A stretch of DNA of 58,603 nucleotides, taken from a virus. Where the stretch lies: positions 1-58,603 of IMG/VR virus record IMGVR_UViG_3300030110_002778. The stretch is one strand, 5' to 3'. Positions 50,593 through 58,019 of the stretch are shown piece after piece. The notes under the pieces were generated by a model. The model was not told where the DNA came from. It saw only the letters and a list, made by a program, of their open reading frames with translations, and did no database searches. Each line of letters begins with the position of its first letter. The stretch's first letter is position 1. Both the position numbers and the translations under genes were made by a program.

Positions 50593-51096
50593 TTAATAAT
50601 CGTATTTAGCTGGGTGGTGTTTCGCATTAAACATATCTATATGAAAATGTTTTTTAAATTTTTCTCTAGGTATTAAAACCATCTCACTTTGGTTGTCATC
50701 TCCCCCCATAACTACTTTTAAGTTTTTTATTTCTGATTTTATTAAATCTTTTAATTCTTTTATCTTTATCATCCATACATTATCTTCATTGAAGTATGGG
50801 AAATAATACATCAACACATCAGATTCACTTGCTGATATACCACTTGGCCTTCCTTTATATCTTATTTCTATAGCTAAGTTACCTGTGTCAGATTTTTCAT
50901 CTTTACATAAGAAATCAGATTTTATCTCAAAGAAAGTCATCATGCCAGTTTTGGGACTTATACTTTTTATATCCCATTTAGCGTCATTATTAAAATGTAG
51001 AGTTTTAAAACCCTTATCGCTAAGATATACGGCCATATCATATTCTCCCCATTGTCCTTTTATTAAATCCTTTTTAAATTTTTCTTTTTTATCCAT
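50593..51096 (-). CDS. PD-(D/E)XK nuclease, resolvase-like
   Basis: 167 aa from ATG at 51096; the longer frame would start with an unlikely non-ATG codon. Motifs: E in GQWGEYDMAVYLSDKGF, D in KWDIKS, FEIKSDF (E-x-K), and then SGISASESDVLMYY. These are the PD-(D/E)XK catalytic elements. It may resolve junctions or act as restriction-like nuclease. The start overlaps the helicase stop by 8 bp, so it is coupled to replication. Confidence 0.7.
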   Translation of the reverse strand: MDKKEKFKKDLIKGQWGEYDMAVYLSDKGFKTLHFNNDAKWDIKSISPKTGMMTFFEIKSDFLCKDEKSDTGNLAIEIRYKGRPSGISASESDVLMYYFPYFNEDNVWMIKIKELKDLIKSEIKNLKVVMGGDDNQSEMVLIPREKFKKHFHIDMFNAKHHPAKYDY

Positions 51097-52828
51097 AATG
51101 TACTGAGTGTGTATTACTAAAGTTATCAAGAGGGCATATATTCATTTCATCCAAAAACCTGCCTGACCTCCTATCGTATTTAAGCATACCCTCACCAGGT
51201 ACACCAACAAGCTTTTGAAACTTAACTTTTTGAACATTAAATCTAACTGATGTGTCGTATATATCCATGGGATTAACTCTGTGAACACACACAACGTTAT
51301 CAGCCTTATTAAACCAGTTCTGACTACCACTTATATCATAAGCTGTAGGCATCTTATAATGAGCCCCAGACTCATCTCTATCCATTTTTCTAGGGTGAGC
51401 TATGACTATAAACTTTAAGTCATTCATTTGCTCAAACCTTCTTATAGTTGTTAGACATTCTCCTATGTAAGTTGTTTCATCTCTTCCCTGAAACTTATGG
51501 TCCAGTTGATTAAACGGGTCCAATAAACATCCTTTTATACCATGCCTCATGACTAGATGCTTGAACTTTGAGATGATATTCTCTAGAGTAAAATCATCCT
51601 CTGGGTATATTGCGTAGAAGTGTTCATGCAAAAACTCTATTGCCTTTTCGTATTCATGTATTGTCATTCTTCCATTTTTCTCTATATCAGAAGTATTACC
51701 TATAAGCATTTCTGCTAGGGTGTCGAACAAGTCGCCAATAGGATAATTTTCTGGAGAAAAAACTCCCCATTTCCACCCGTACATGAGTGAAGAATTTAAC
51801 ATGATTTGAAAGGCCATCATTGTTTTACCACTTCCTGGTACGCCAGTCCAAACATCTAGTTCAGAGGTCCTTAATTTATAATGATTATCTAAACATTTAT
51901 AACCTGTAGTTATTCCTTTTTTCTTTCCTCTGTTGAAAACGTCAATCATATATTCCCTCTCTGAATTAACAGTAAACACTCCCTCTACTGGATATGGCTC
52001 AGACATTTCTATATACTTTAACATTTCTTCTCTTCCGTAATTAAGAAGCATATCATTAGCATCTTTTATTTCATCAGGAAACCTTACAATATAACAACGT
52101 TCACGTCCTAGTCTTCTACTAAGCTCTTCTAACAATATCCTACCATTAGTATCGTTATCCACGCATATATATATTCTTTCTCTCTCTTTAAAATATTCCC
52201 AACAATTATCTATATATGAGAATTTATTATTAAAGTTTTTTGTACCTGGGTTTGGCGCTCCATCAGGAACAGATACACAATTTTTTATACCTATCTCCTC
52301 TAGTGATAACTTATCCATTTCACCCTCAACAATAAAAACATCATCATTGTTATTTATATCATCTAAACCATAAAATATCTTTTCTGCTCCCTTATGTTGT
52401 TTAAAGTTCTTCTCTCCGTCTCTGTATTTTATATTTATTAATTCTTTATCTCTATAATAGTTAAAACAAATTACATTTCTTTTTGTTTCTACTTGAGGCA
52501 TGTATTCAATGCTCTGTGTTATTTTATTTCTATTTATAACCCCCTGAGAAATACCTCTTGTCCTAAACCAGTTTACAGTATTTTGTGATAGTGACGTACT
52601 GTTGATGGGCTTTGGTCTTTCGTAAATAATTTCTTTCTTTTTCATTGTTTTGTGTGAATCTAAAATACCTGAATCGCCACAATGATGACACAAGTAGGTG
52701 CCCGTGTACGTGTTTACAGCTAAGCATTTTTCTTTTTTCTTAGTTCTGTCATGGGAACAGACATGGCAAACCATTCTTACCTCCCCCTCTGCTTTATTTA
52801 CTGTTATTTTATCGTTTTGTGTGCTCAT
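51089..52828 (-). CDS. Primase-helicase (T7 gp4 / DnaB-type)
   Basis: 579 aa. Zinc ribbon with C21-x2-C24 and C47-x2-C50; TOPRIM primase with E168 in IVEGEMDKL and D224 in ICVDNDTNGR; linker; then the RecA-like helicase: Walker A GVPGSGKT at 329-336, E360 in FSPEN, Walker B with D437 in GCLLDPFNQL, and FIVIAHPRK with H478. It primes lagging strands and unwinds DNA as a ring. All key residues are present. It is one base from the loader-like gene upstream. It is the only replication enzyme found; no polymerase is encoded. Confidence 0.92.
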   Translation of the reverse strand: MSTQNDKITVNKAEGEVRMVCHVCSHDRTKKKEKCLAVNTYTGTYLCHHCGDSGILDSHKTMKKKEIIYERPKPINSTSLSQNTVNWFRTRGISQGVINRNKITQSIEYMPQVETKRNVICFNYYRDKELINIKYRDGEKNFKQHKGAEKIFYGLDDINNNDDVFIVEGEMDKLSLEEIGIKNCVSVPDGAPNPGTKNFNNKFSYIDNCWEYFKERERIYICVDNDTNGRILLEELSRRLGRERCYIVRFPDEIKDANDMLLNYGREEMLKYIEMSEPYPVEGVFTVNSEREYMIDVFNRGKKKGITTGYKCLDNHYKLRTSELDVWTGVPGSGKTMMAFQIMLNSSLMYGWKWGVFSPENYPIGDLFDTLAEMLIGNTSDIEKNGRMTIHEYEKAIEFLHEHFYAIYPEDDFTLENIISKFKHLVMRHGIKGCLLDPFNQLDHKFQGRDETTYIGECLTTIRRFEQMNDLKFIVIAHPRKMDRDESGAHYKMPTAYDISGSQNWFNKADNVVCVHRVNPMDIYDTSVRFNVQKVKFQKLVGVPGEGMLKYDRRSGRFLDEMNICPLDNFSNTHSVHYG

Positions 52829-53316
52829 TAGAATAAATTATCTATATCAAAGTTTTGTTTTTTTACACTTTCTGTTGCGCTCATGTCATCATTCCAGTGC
52901 TCTCCATTCAACCAAGTTAAAGGGTTTTTTCTGTATCTAACGTTTGGTGTTTTCTTTACGTATTCTACAACAACCTCATTTATCTTTATCATGGTGTCTA
53001 TATTCAATCTAAAGAATTTTTGTTTACATTTTTGCATACCAACTTTTTTGTCGTAAGTATCCCAAAACTTATTAAACAATTTCTCTACCTCCTCTCCCTC
53101 TTGTTTTGTTTTTATTTTTGTGTTTTTTGTAAGGTCTTTAGCCTTAAAATGTTTTAATATATTTTCATATATAAAAAGTATCTCTGTGTCTTTATAGAAT
53201 ACCTCTATAGGTTTCTCGCTATACTTAACTCGTATTACTATTTTAGACTCTTCTAACTCACAACTATATATTGAGTTACTGTCTATTATTATGTCTTCTT
53301 TTAGTTTTAAATACAT
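52828..53316 (-). CDS. Probable helicase loader / replisome protein
   Basis: 162 aa. The C-terminal half matches a motif of phage replisome-organiser/loader proteins: LFNKFWDTYDKKVGMQKCKQ, then NPLTWLNGEHWNDD. The N-terminal half is a beta-rich unknown domain. The tail DIDNLF resembles the acidic SSB-type tip. Overlap of one base with the primase-helicase (TAATG) supports a loader. Its ATG stands only 5 bp after a terminator-like T-run, so expression probably depends on an attenuator upstream. Confidence 0.65.
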   Translation of the reverse strand: MYLKLKEDIIIDSNSIYSCELEESKIVIRVKYSEKPIEVFYKDTEILFIYENILKHFKAKDLTKNTKIKTKQEGEEVEKLFNKFWDTYDKKVGMQKCKQKFFRLNIDTMIKINEVVVEYVKKTPNVRYRKNPLTWLNGEHWNDDMSATESVKKQNFDIDNLF

Positions 53317-53321
53317 AGTCT

Positions 53322-53409
53322 AAAAAAAAGGGGGCTCTCATTACACTTCGTGTTATCCCCCAGTGCAAACCTCTGAGAATAGCTTAATCTACTTACGAGG
53401 AGCACCCCC
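53322..53409 (-). ncRNA. Attenuator-like structured leader of the loader/helicase operon
   Basis: On the minus strand: GGGGG (53409-53405), a stem GUGC-CCUC/GAGG-GCAC with an inner AGUAG/CUAUU helix, a second GGGGG (53361-53357), a CAC/GTG hairpin (53350-53342), then CCCCC (53334-53330) and eight T (53329-53322). The single CCCCC can pair with either GGGGG, giving an intrinsic terminator or an alternative fold. The T-run ends 5 nt before the ATG at 53316. No known riboswitch family is recognised. Confidence 0.6.
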
Positions 53410-53427
53410 TTAATTATTTTTCATCAA

Positions 53428-53700
53428 TTAAAATGGTAAGTCGCTTTCTTCTTTTTTAGCCTTTGATGAATCTGGCTTATAATCATTAATCTTAACGTAA
53501 TGAGTCTTACCGTACTCGTTTGCACCATCTTTATTAGCGCACATTGTTAGATTAACATACTTAGCTCCATTAAAATCATAAACATGTTCTTTAATTTTTG
53601 CTAGGTTTAGTGTGAAGTGAACGACTGAACCTCCGTCTTCAAACTTGTGCTCCTTTCCATTACCGCAGTAAACTGGAGCGTCTTTTGTTTTTGTTTCCAT
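53428..53700 (-). CDS. Small single-stranded-DNA-binding-like protein
   Basis: 90 aa. A compact beta-rich domain (SVVHFTLNLAKIKEHVYDFN, KYVNLTMCANKDGANEYGKT) with a tail ending KKEESDLPF. A short OB-like core plus an acidic tip ending in -PF is the mark of SSB proteins (DDDIPF), which recruit partners. Shorter than bacterial SSB (about 110-180 aa), with HYVKIND close to OB strand patterns. It sits between the DnaA-like and loader genes. Fold not proven. Confidence 0.6.
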   Translation of the reverse strand: METKTKDAPVYCGNGKEHKFEDGGSVVHFTLNLAKIKEHVYDFNGAKYVNLTMCANKDGANEYGKTHYVKINDYKPDSSKAKKEESDLPF

Positions 53701-53711
53701 AAGAATTTTTA

Positions 53712-54140
53712 TTATTTAGTTAAACATTTTTGTAAATTAACTACCTTTTTTTCTAAGGCAGTTATCCTTTTAATAATGTCTTGCATTAAGTCACCTTCTA
53801 CTGAGCCTTCTAGCTCACTTATAGCTCCGTTATACACAGACACATATCTTTTATCAAACCCCATATCTATTTCGTGCATTTTAATAGCATGTAAAACAGA
53901 TGCGTGGCTTTTATAACCAACCATTTGTGCTATTTCATGTAACGTATGAGAATCATTTCCATTTAGTATTGCGCAAACCATATTTCTAGCTTGTACATTC
54001 TTTTTCTTTCTTCCTGAGTTCATACCTATTTTGTTTTTATGTATCATCATGTGTTTACATACATGAGAACACAACTCCTTAAAATAGCCCTCTGACCTTA
54101 ACTCTCTTTTATCTGAATAACTTTTCAAACGCATAATCAT
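53712..54140 (-). CDS. DnaA domain IV-like DNA-binding protein
   Basis: 142 aa. Residues ~43-95 (RKKKNVQARNMVCAILN, HTLHEIAQMVGYKSHASVLH, AIKMH) match DnaA domain IV, the helix-turn-helix that reads DnaA boxes (bacterial RDHSTVLHA becomes KSHASVLHA). No AAA+ ATPase domain is present, so it binds DNA but cannot form the ATP-driven origin filament. The C-terminus is a coil (IKRITALEKKVVNLQKCL) suited to dimerise. It may mark the phage origin or compete with host DnaA. Start at 54140 or the ATG two codons later. Confidence 0.8.
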   Translation of the reverse strand: MIMRLKSYSDKRELRSEGYFKELCSHVCKHMMIHKNKIGMNSGRKKKNVQARNMVCAILNGNDSHTLHEIAQMVGYKSHASVLHAIKMHEIDMGFDKRYVSVYNGAISELEGSVEGDLMQDIIKRITALEKKVVNLQKCLTK

Positions 54141-54303
54141 TATCTACTTTTAATAGTTCTGCAATCTCTCTAGCTTTCTTTACAGAAAACAAATCTGGTT
54201 GCTTTAAATATTTTCTAACTGTTGGTTTTGATATACCAATTTCACTTGATAATTTATTTCTGCTGATGTTTTTTTCAGCCATTTCTTTTATTAATTTATT
54301 CAT
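54109..54303 (-). CDS. Cro/Xre-type HTH protein
   Basis: 64 aa. A single HTH: LIKEMAEKNISRNKLSSEIG, ISKPTVRKYLKQPDLFSVK, then AREIAELLKVD, the Cro/C1 pattern. Size and lone domain suggest a dimeric repressor or antirepressor. Its end overlaps the DnaA-like gene by 32 bp, so both are co-expressed. It may control the early promoter region; no operator is identified with certainty nearby. Confidence 0.75.
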   Translation of the reverse strand: MNKLIKEMAEKNISRNKLSSEIGISKPTVRKYLKQPDLFSVKKAREIAELLKVDNDYAFEKLFR

Positions 54304-54323
54304 TGTTTTTTATTTTATTTAGT

Positions 54324-55118
54324 TTATAATAGTCCTTGATGTATGTGTTCGTAAGGGTCTTTAACTTTATCAACAAAGTATTGTTTATAATCTGATAAAA
54401 GTTTACCATATTTTTCTCTACCTTCTTCAATAAACTCTGCGCTACATTCGTATATACCTATGTTATAAGGAGCAACTTTTTCTATGACTATAAAAACAAA
54501 TCTCTCCGCACCAAATCCATCTCCGTAAAAAGCCGCTTGTCTATCGTACCCATACTTATATGCACTACCTTTAAAAGCATAGAAACTAGAGTCTTGTGTG
54601 GTTTTTATATCAACAATAGTTTTATCTTTTTCTCTCCAATAATCTGCTTTACATTTACACAAAATACCCTGTTCTTTATCTTTCCAAACTTGCACCTGTT
54701 CGCTTTTACCATTAGATAAATAATCCATGCACTCATGCGAAGAGAATAATCTGTTTCTCATTCCTATTAATGAATAGTAAGCTTTTGGCTCTAGAATTAT
54801 ATTATCCTGATTCTGCATTTTAAACATAGCAATCTCCTCTCTTCCCGCTTTTGTCCTTTTATTTATACCCTCAGGCTCACAAATAACCCTTTCTTTAAAC
54901 TTATCTACCTCTAGCATACACATGTGGAAGGCTCTACCAAATTCTAAAGCTTTTGTTTCAGGCCTTAAATCAGGGTTTTCTTTGTAGTGTTCGTATACAG
55001 CAGGTCCCTTTTTTATGAGTCCTAATTGAGAATTAGTTACAAAATCAAAGTCACCGTAGTAAGCCTCATCTGACTTAAACTTGTCGATGAAGTGTTGTGT
55101 TTCCTTTTTGTTTTTCAT
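54324..55118 (-). CDS. RecE-like PD-(D/E)XK exonuclease (DUF3799 type)
   Basis: 264 aa. FGRAFHMCMLE with H65 near residue 60; E140 in SEQVQVW; D159 in CKADYW; D170 and K172 in IVDIKTTQD; and YDRQAAFYGDG with Q194. These are the motifs of phage exonuclease VIII/RecE-type 5'-3' exonucleases (PDDEXK_12), which digest one strand to feed recombination. It is one base after the annealing-protein gene, so the pair forms a Red-like recombination module. Confidence 0.85.
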   Translation of the reverse strand: MKNKKETQHFIDKFKSDEAYYGDFDFVTNSQLGLIKKGPAVYEHYKENPDLRPETKALEFGRAFHMCMLEVDKFKERVICEPEGINKRTKAGREEIAMFKMQNQDNIILEPKAYYSLIGMRNRLFSSHECMDYLSNGKSEQVQVWKDKEQGILCKCKADYWREKDKTIVDIKTTQDSSFYAFKGSAYKYGYDRQAAFYGDGFGAERFVFIVIEKVAPYNIGIYECSAEFIEEGREKYGKLLSDYKQYFVDKVKDPYEHIHQGLL

Positions 55119-55119
55119 A

Positions 55120-55638
55120 TTATCCTAGCTTTTCTAGTAATGTTTTTCTTTGCGCATCTGTCATATCGTATTTACCCATGTGTTCTCTAACTAGGTTACT
55201 ATTACCCTGCTCTATAGATTCTAACATAGAATTAAATACTTTTGAGGTTGCTTTTTTCTTCGCAGGTTTTACAGGTATAGGTGATATTGAATTTGTTTTT
55301 GCTATAGCCATACTAACCTCTTCTGCTGATGCAACTGACTTTTTAATACCTATACCAAAATTAGCCAATGCTCTACCCCAAGCTGATGTTTCACAGTTTT
55401 CTACAAAAGATGTTTTGTTAATATAACTTGAGTCTTTTGTTTCATGAGCAATCCCAGTAGCTATAACAAAGCCATTCTCATCTGTAATGGTTGCTTTTAT
55501 AACACAAGCCCCATCGTCATAATGAATTAAATCTGTTGATAGTGAGTGGCCGTTGAAGTTAGACCTGAAGTATCTAAGTCGCTCATTAACTTCGACATAG
55601 TCCTTCCCTTTGATTTTAATTGTTTTTAAGTTTTCCAT
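55120..55638 (-). CDS. Single-strand annealing protein (Erf/Rad52-type)
   Basis: 172 aa. YVEVNERLRYFRSNFNGHSL at the start and INKTSFVENCETSAWGRALA followed by NFGIGIKKSVASAEEV at ~73-108 match the Erf-like annealing proteins. The motif E/CETSAxGRAL is diagnostic. It anneals ssDNA produced by the RecE-like partner downstream, repairing and concatenating phage DNA. A basic linker and a C-terminal helical domain follow. It has its own TATATTAG-class box. Confidence 0.82.
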   Translation of the reverse strand: MENLKTIKIKGKDYVEVNERLRYFRSNFNGHSLSTDLIHYDDGACVIKATITDENGFVIATGIAHETKDSSYINKTSFVENCETSAWGRALANFGIGIKKSVASAEEVSMAIAKTNSISPIPVKPAKKKATSKVFNSMLESIEQGNSNLVREHMGKYDMTDAQRKTLLEKLG

Positions 55639-55663
55639 AATTTTAATTTAATTTAATTTTAAT

Positions 55664-55671
55664 CTAATATA
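55664..55671 (-). promoter_or_regulatory. -7 box of the TATATTAG class
   Basis: TATATTAG on the minus strand, 26 nt before the ATG at 55638. No TTTG is seen at 19 bp (the site reads TTTT). Supports a promoter for the recombination operon, weaker than the other two of its class. Confidence 0.5.
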
Positions 55672-55695
55672 CAACTTTTTTTGATATAAAAAAAA

Positions 55696-56001
55696 TTATC
55701 CTGTGTTTTTTTTCTTAATTTTATCCCAATTAACTATTATTCTATCTAGCACTGCGCACTTCTCATAGTCTTCTTCCTCTGCAAAGTGATTAATTAATTC
55801 GTCTACCATTCTTAAAAAACTTTTTTCTTGCTTGATTATTTTTTTAGGTAATTTCTCTACGTTTTCTAATATATAATCAAACAGTTCGTTTTCCTCTTTT
55901 ATCAAATACACGTTGCTTTCTGTGTCTGATAATCTTTCTAATACAAGCATAAACATTACTGCTCTTAACTCTTTTAATATAGTTTTCAATCTCTTCGCCA
56001 T
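55696..56001 (-). CDS. Small protein with UVR-like motif
   Basis: 101 aa. Helical, basic N-terminus, and VDELINHFAEEEDYEKCAVL near residues 66-85, sharing EDYEKCA with the gene at 5541-5870. ATG at 56001 is used, though it lies 125 bp inside the upstream frame; internal ATGs at 55956 or 55950 are alternatives. Function unknown. Two copies at opposite ends of the genome make it more than chance. Confidence 0.65.
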   Translation of the reverse strand: MAKRLKTILKELRAVMFMLVLERLSDTESNVYLIKEENELFDYILENVEKLPKKIIKQEKSFLRMVDELINHFAEEEDYEKCAVLDRIIVNWDKIKKKNTG

Positions 56002-56248
56002 CTAATTTTGGTATTTTATAATCAATAACATTAATAAGGTTCTTTCTTATTGTGTTTTTTTTAGCGCCCATTGTTTTTGTTTTAGAAAATTTTTCAATAA
56101 CATCATCATCTATTAATGATTTTATTTTTCTTATTAATTTTCTTTCATTTACATAATCTTTACATGGGTTTCTTTTAGATACAGAACCTCTTTCGCTACC
56201 ATACAAGTTACGAAAATTAGCCGACATACTATTAAATTGTGTTTCCAT
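55877..56248 (-). CDS. Hypothetical basic protein
   Basis: 123 aa from ATG at 56248 (METQFNSMSANFRNLYGSER); the longer frame starts upstream without a proper leader. Lys/Arg-rich helical (RKLIRKIKSLIDDDVIEKFS), ending in RHRKQRVFDKRGKR, so it may bind nucleic acid. It overlaps the next gene by 125 bp in a different frame. Both frames look protein-like; this overlap is unusually long. Confidence 0.6.
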   Translation of the reverse strand: METQFNSMSANFRNLYGSERGSVSKRNPCKDYVNERKLIRKIKSLIDDDVIEKFSKTKTMGAKKNTIRKNLINVIDYKIPKLDGEEIENYIKRVKSSNVYACIRKIIRHRKQRVFDKRGKRTV

Positions 56249-56252
56249 TTTT

Positions 56253-56375
56253 TTATTTTTTATTAATTTCTTTAAATACATTTGTGAAAAAAGCTTTCAG
56301 AAATATAAATAACAATACGGCCCAAATTCCAACTGGAGTCCATATATGCCTTACTATATATCTTATCTCATCCAT
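56253..56375 (-). CDS. 40-aa single-TM protein
   Basis: Read by hand from ATG at 56375 to TAA at 56253: MDEIRYIVRHIWTPVGIWAV followed by LLFIFLKAFFTNVFKEINKK. One hydrophobic helix (about 14-33) with a basic tail. The start shares a base with the stop of the upstream gene (TAATG) and the next gene starts 5 bp later. A membrane-acting early peptide or antiholin-like protein is possible. Confidence 0.65.
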   Translation of the reverse strand: MDEIRYIVRHIWTPVGIWAVLLFIFLKAFFTNVFKEINKK

Positions 56376-56755
56376 TATTCTTCTTTTTTTATTATGTGAG
56401 AAACGTAACTATATGCCTGACTTTCTGTTTCAAACAATTTAATATGAGGATTTTTTCTGTAAACTTCTTCACTTATATTATCCCAAACACTTTCTTGCAC
56501 ATCATATCTATCCCCACTTCTTATTACTGTATAATATGTATCACCCTCTTTAAATGGGTATACAATATGGTCTCTTATTTCTGACAAAAAGTGTTCAAAT
56601 AATCTTGTTGCATCTGATAAAACTTCTTTTTTATATTTTCTTCCATAAAATTCATCAATAGTATCCTCCCATATAGCATCTTTACCATATATTTCTATTA
56701 ATTTGTTGTTTGCTAGTCTTCTTGCTAGTGCTTTTGTTTTAATTTTTACTTTCAT
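56375..56755 (-). CDS. Hypothetical protein
   Basis: 126 aa, not recognised. Basic start (MKVKIKTKALARRLANNKLI) then acidic/aromatic mixed alpha-beta (YPFKEGDTYYTVIRSGDRYD), ending in SYVSHIIKKEE. No membrane segment or zinc motif. Part of the tightly packed early cluster, coupled to the 40-aa membrane protein. Confidence 0.65.
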   Translation of the reverse strand: MKVKIKTKALARRLANNKLIEIYGKDAIWEDTIDEFYGRKYKKEVLSDATRLFEHFLSEIRDHIVYPFKEGDTYYTVIRSGDRYDVQESVWDNISEEVYRKNPHIKLFETESQAYSYVSHIIKKEE

Positions 56756-56773
56756 TTTATTTATTTTTAATTA

Positions 56774-56896
56774 TTATTCTTCTTCGTAATATATATCGCA
56801 GTGTTCACCACACTCTGTGCAAATAGGCACGTCTGAGTTTGTTGGTGCGCTACAACAGTCGCTCACACAATCTAAAAGTTCTCTGTATTTATCCAT
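56774..56896 (-). CDS. 40-aa zinc-ribbon-like protein
   Basis: Read by hand from ATG at 56896 to TAA at 56774. MDKYRELLDCVSDCCSAPTN then SDVPICTECGEHC: Cys pairs at 14/15 and 26/29 plus C33 form a zinc-finger pattern (CCSAP...CTECGEHC) common in small phage proteins. The ATG overlaps the upstream stop (TAATG). Likely a metal-binding adaptor or transcription modulator; role unknown. Confidence 0.75.
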   Translation of the reverse strand: MDKYRELLDCVSDCCSAPTNSDVPICTECGEHCDIYYEEE

Positions 56897-57246
56897 TATA
56901 AATGCCCTCCATATTTTTCTCCCTCTATATCGTACCTCGTTTCGCTTTCTGATTCCCTTTCGTTAAAGTTAGATTTGTGATAATTATTTGCGTCATAATC
57001 TAGCCCAAACCCAAAGTGATAGTGTGATTCGTGTAATCGTTGGTCTAAATCATCTACATATAAATTCTCATTTTCAAATAACCACTCTGCTACATCTTCT
57101 TGTTTGATGTGTTTAGGTATAGGTATAGTTACCTCTGCGTATTTATGATATACACTTCTATTTGATATTGTTACTAATCTTTCTTTTTCTAGTTCATTCT
57201 CATTTGGTTGAGAATTTGCATAGTCTAAATCATTTCTTGTTTCCAT
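56896..57246 (-). CDS. Hypothetical protein
   Basis: 116 aa, acidic. Residues 28-65 (SVYHKYAEVTIPIPKHIKQE, DVAEWLFENENLYVDDLDQR) suggest a small alpha/beta fold; the rest is Asn/Glu-rich. Not recognised. First of several genes with the common AAAATTATGG start. Confidence 0.65.
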   Translation of the reverse strand: METRNDLDYANSQPNENELEKERLVTISNRSVYHKYAEVTIPIPKHIKQEDVAEWLFENENLYVDDLDQRLHESHYHFGFGLDYDANNYHKSNFNERESESETRYDIEGEKYGGHL

Positions 57247-57250
57247 AATT

Positions 57251-57385
57251 TTATTTTTTATACTTAATTAATTCATTTAATCTTTCCATTAGTTCATCAT
57301 TTTGTAGATTTGCTAATTCTGTTATATTATTTCTACCCATACAATTAATCTTTTGTATTTGGTTTATTACTCTTTCTCTATCCAT
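57251..57385 (-). CDS. 44-aa protein
   Basis: Read by hand from ATG at 57385 to TAA at 57251. MDRERVINQIQKINCMGRNN then ITELANLQNDELMERLNELI, basic to acidic and helical. It has the shared start context AAAATTATGGA, 4 bp after the stop at 57390. Probably a genuine small gene; function unknown. Confidence 0.55.
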   Translation of the reverse strand: MDRERVINQIQKINCMGRNNITELANLQNDELMERLNELIKYKK

Positions 57386-57389
57386 AATT

Positions 57390-57650
57390 TTATTTATTTA
57401 AGTATTTATCTATTAATTCTTCTTTTGTTGGGTATGTATCATTATCTTTCAAAACATAATCATAACCATACCATAGTAAATAGTTTCTTATTAAGCATCT
57501 TTTCATACTATCGCTATTATCATCTTCCATTTCATCTTCACAACCAACTGTTGTTTCCATAAACCCCTCATCAAATACAGAATTATAAAACCACTTACTA
57601 CAAAAATCAGTTAGTATTTCTTTTATTCTCTTTTGTGTTAATTTTTCCAT
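57390..57650 (-). CDS. Hypothetical acidic protein
   Basis: 86 aa. Helical basic N-terminus (MEKLTQKRIKEILTDFCSKW), acidic centre (CEDEMEDDNSDSMKRCLIRN), aromatic end (YLLWYGYDYVLKDNDTYPTK). Not recognised. Shared AAAATTATGG start. Confidence 0.6.
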   Translation of the reverse strand: MEKLTQKRIKEILTDFCSKWFYNSVFDEGFMETTVGCEDEMEDDNSDSMKRCLIRNYLLWYGYDYVLKDNDTYPTKEELIDKYLNK

Positions 57651-57669
57651 AATTTTATTTGTTTAAAGT

Positions 57670-57885
57670 TTATATTATTTCGTATGCTTTGGAGTAACAT
57701 TTATTTCTGCCCAAGTCACCCCAATAAAAACCTTCTTCATCATTTGAGTCATATAACCCATTGTCTTCTCCTATCTGTATTGCTAACTCTATTATATCCT
57801 CATTGTCATAATCTCCGTCACTATTTGGTTTAATATTTTTTGCTATAATTTTAGCATAATCTGATATTGTTAATTCTTTTTCCAT
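57670..57885 (-). CDS. Hypothetical acidic protein
   Basis: 71 aa, strongly acidic (NIKPNSDGDYDNEDIIELAI). Acidic small early phage proteins can mimic DNA or bind host polymerase, but no motif shows this here. Shared AAAATTATGG start. Confidence 0.6.
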   Translation of the reverse strand: MEKELTISDYAKIIAKNIKPNSDGDYDNEDIIELAIQIGEDNGLYDSNDEEGFYWGDLGRNKCYSKAYEII

Positions 57886-57889
57886 AATT

Positions 57890-58015
57890 TTATAATTTAT
57901 TTATTAATTTTTCTAATTTTTCTAAATCACCTACCATTATTATACTATCGTTGGTAGATAATTTTCTGTGTTTAAAAAGAGATACTAATTCTTTTAATTC
58001 TTTAATTGTTTCCAT
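57890..58015 (-). CDS. 41-aa protein
   Basis: Read by hand from ATG at 58015 to TAA at 57890. METIKELKELVSLFKHRKLS and a C-terminal Leu/Lys helix (MVGDLEKLEKLINKL). Short amphipathic helices; no family. Shared start context. Confidence 0.55.
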   Translation of the reverse strand: METIKELKELVSLFKHRKLSTNDSIIMVGDLEKLEKLINKL

Positions 58016-58019
58016 AATT

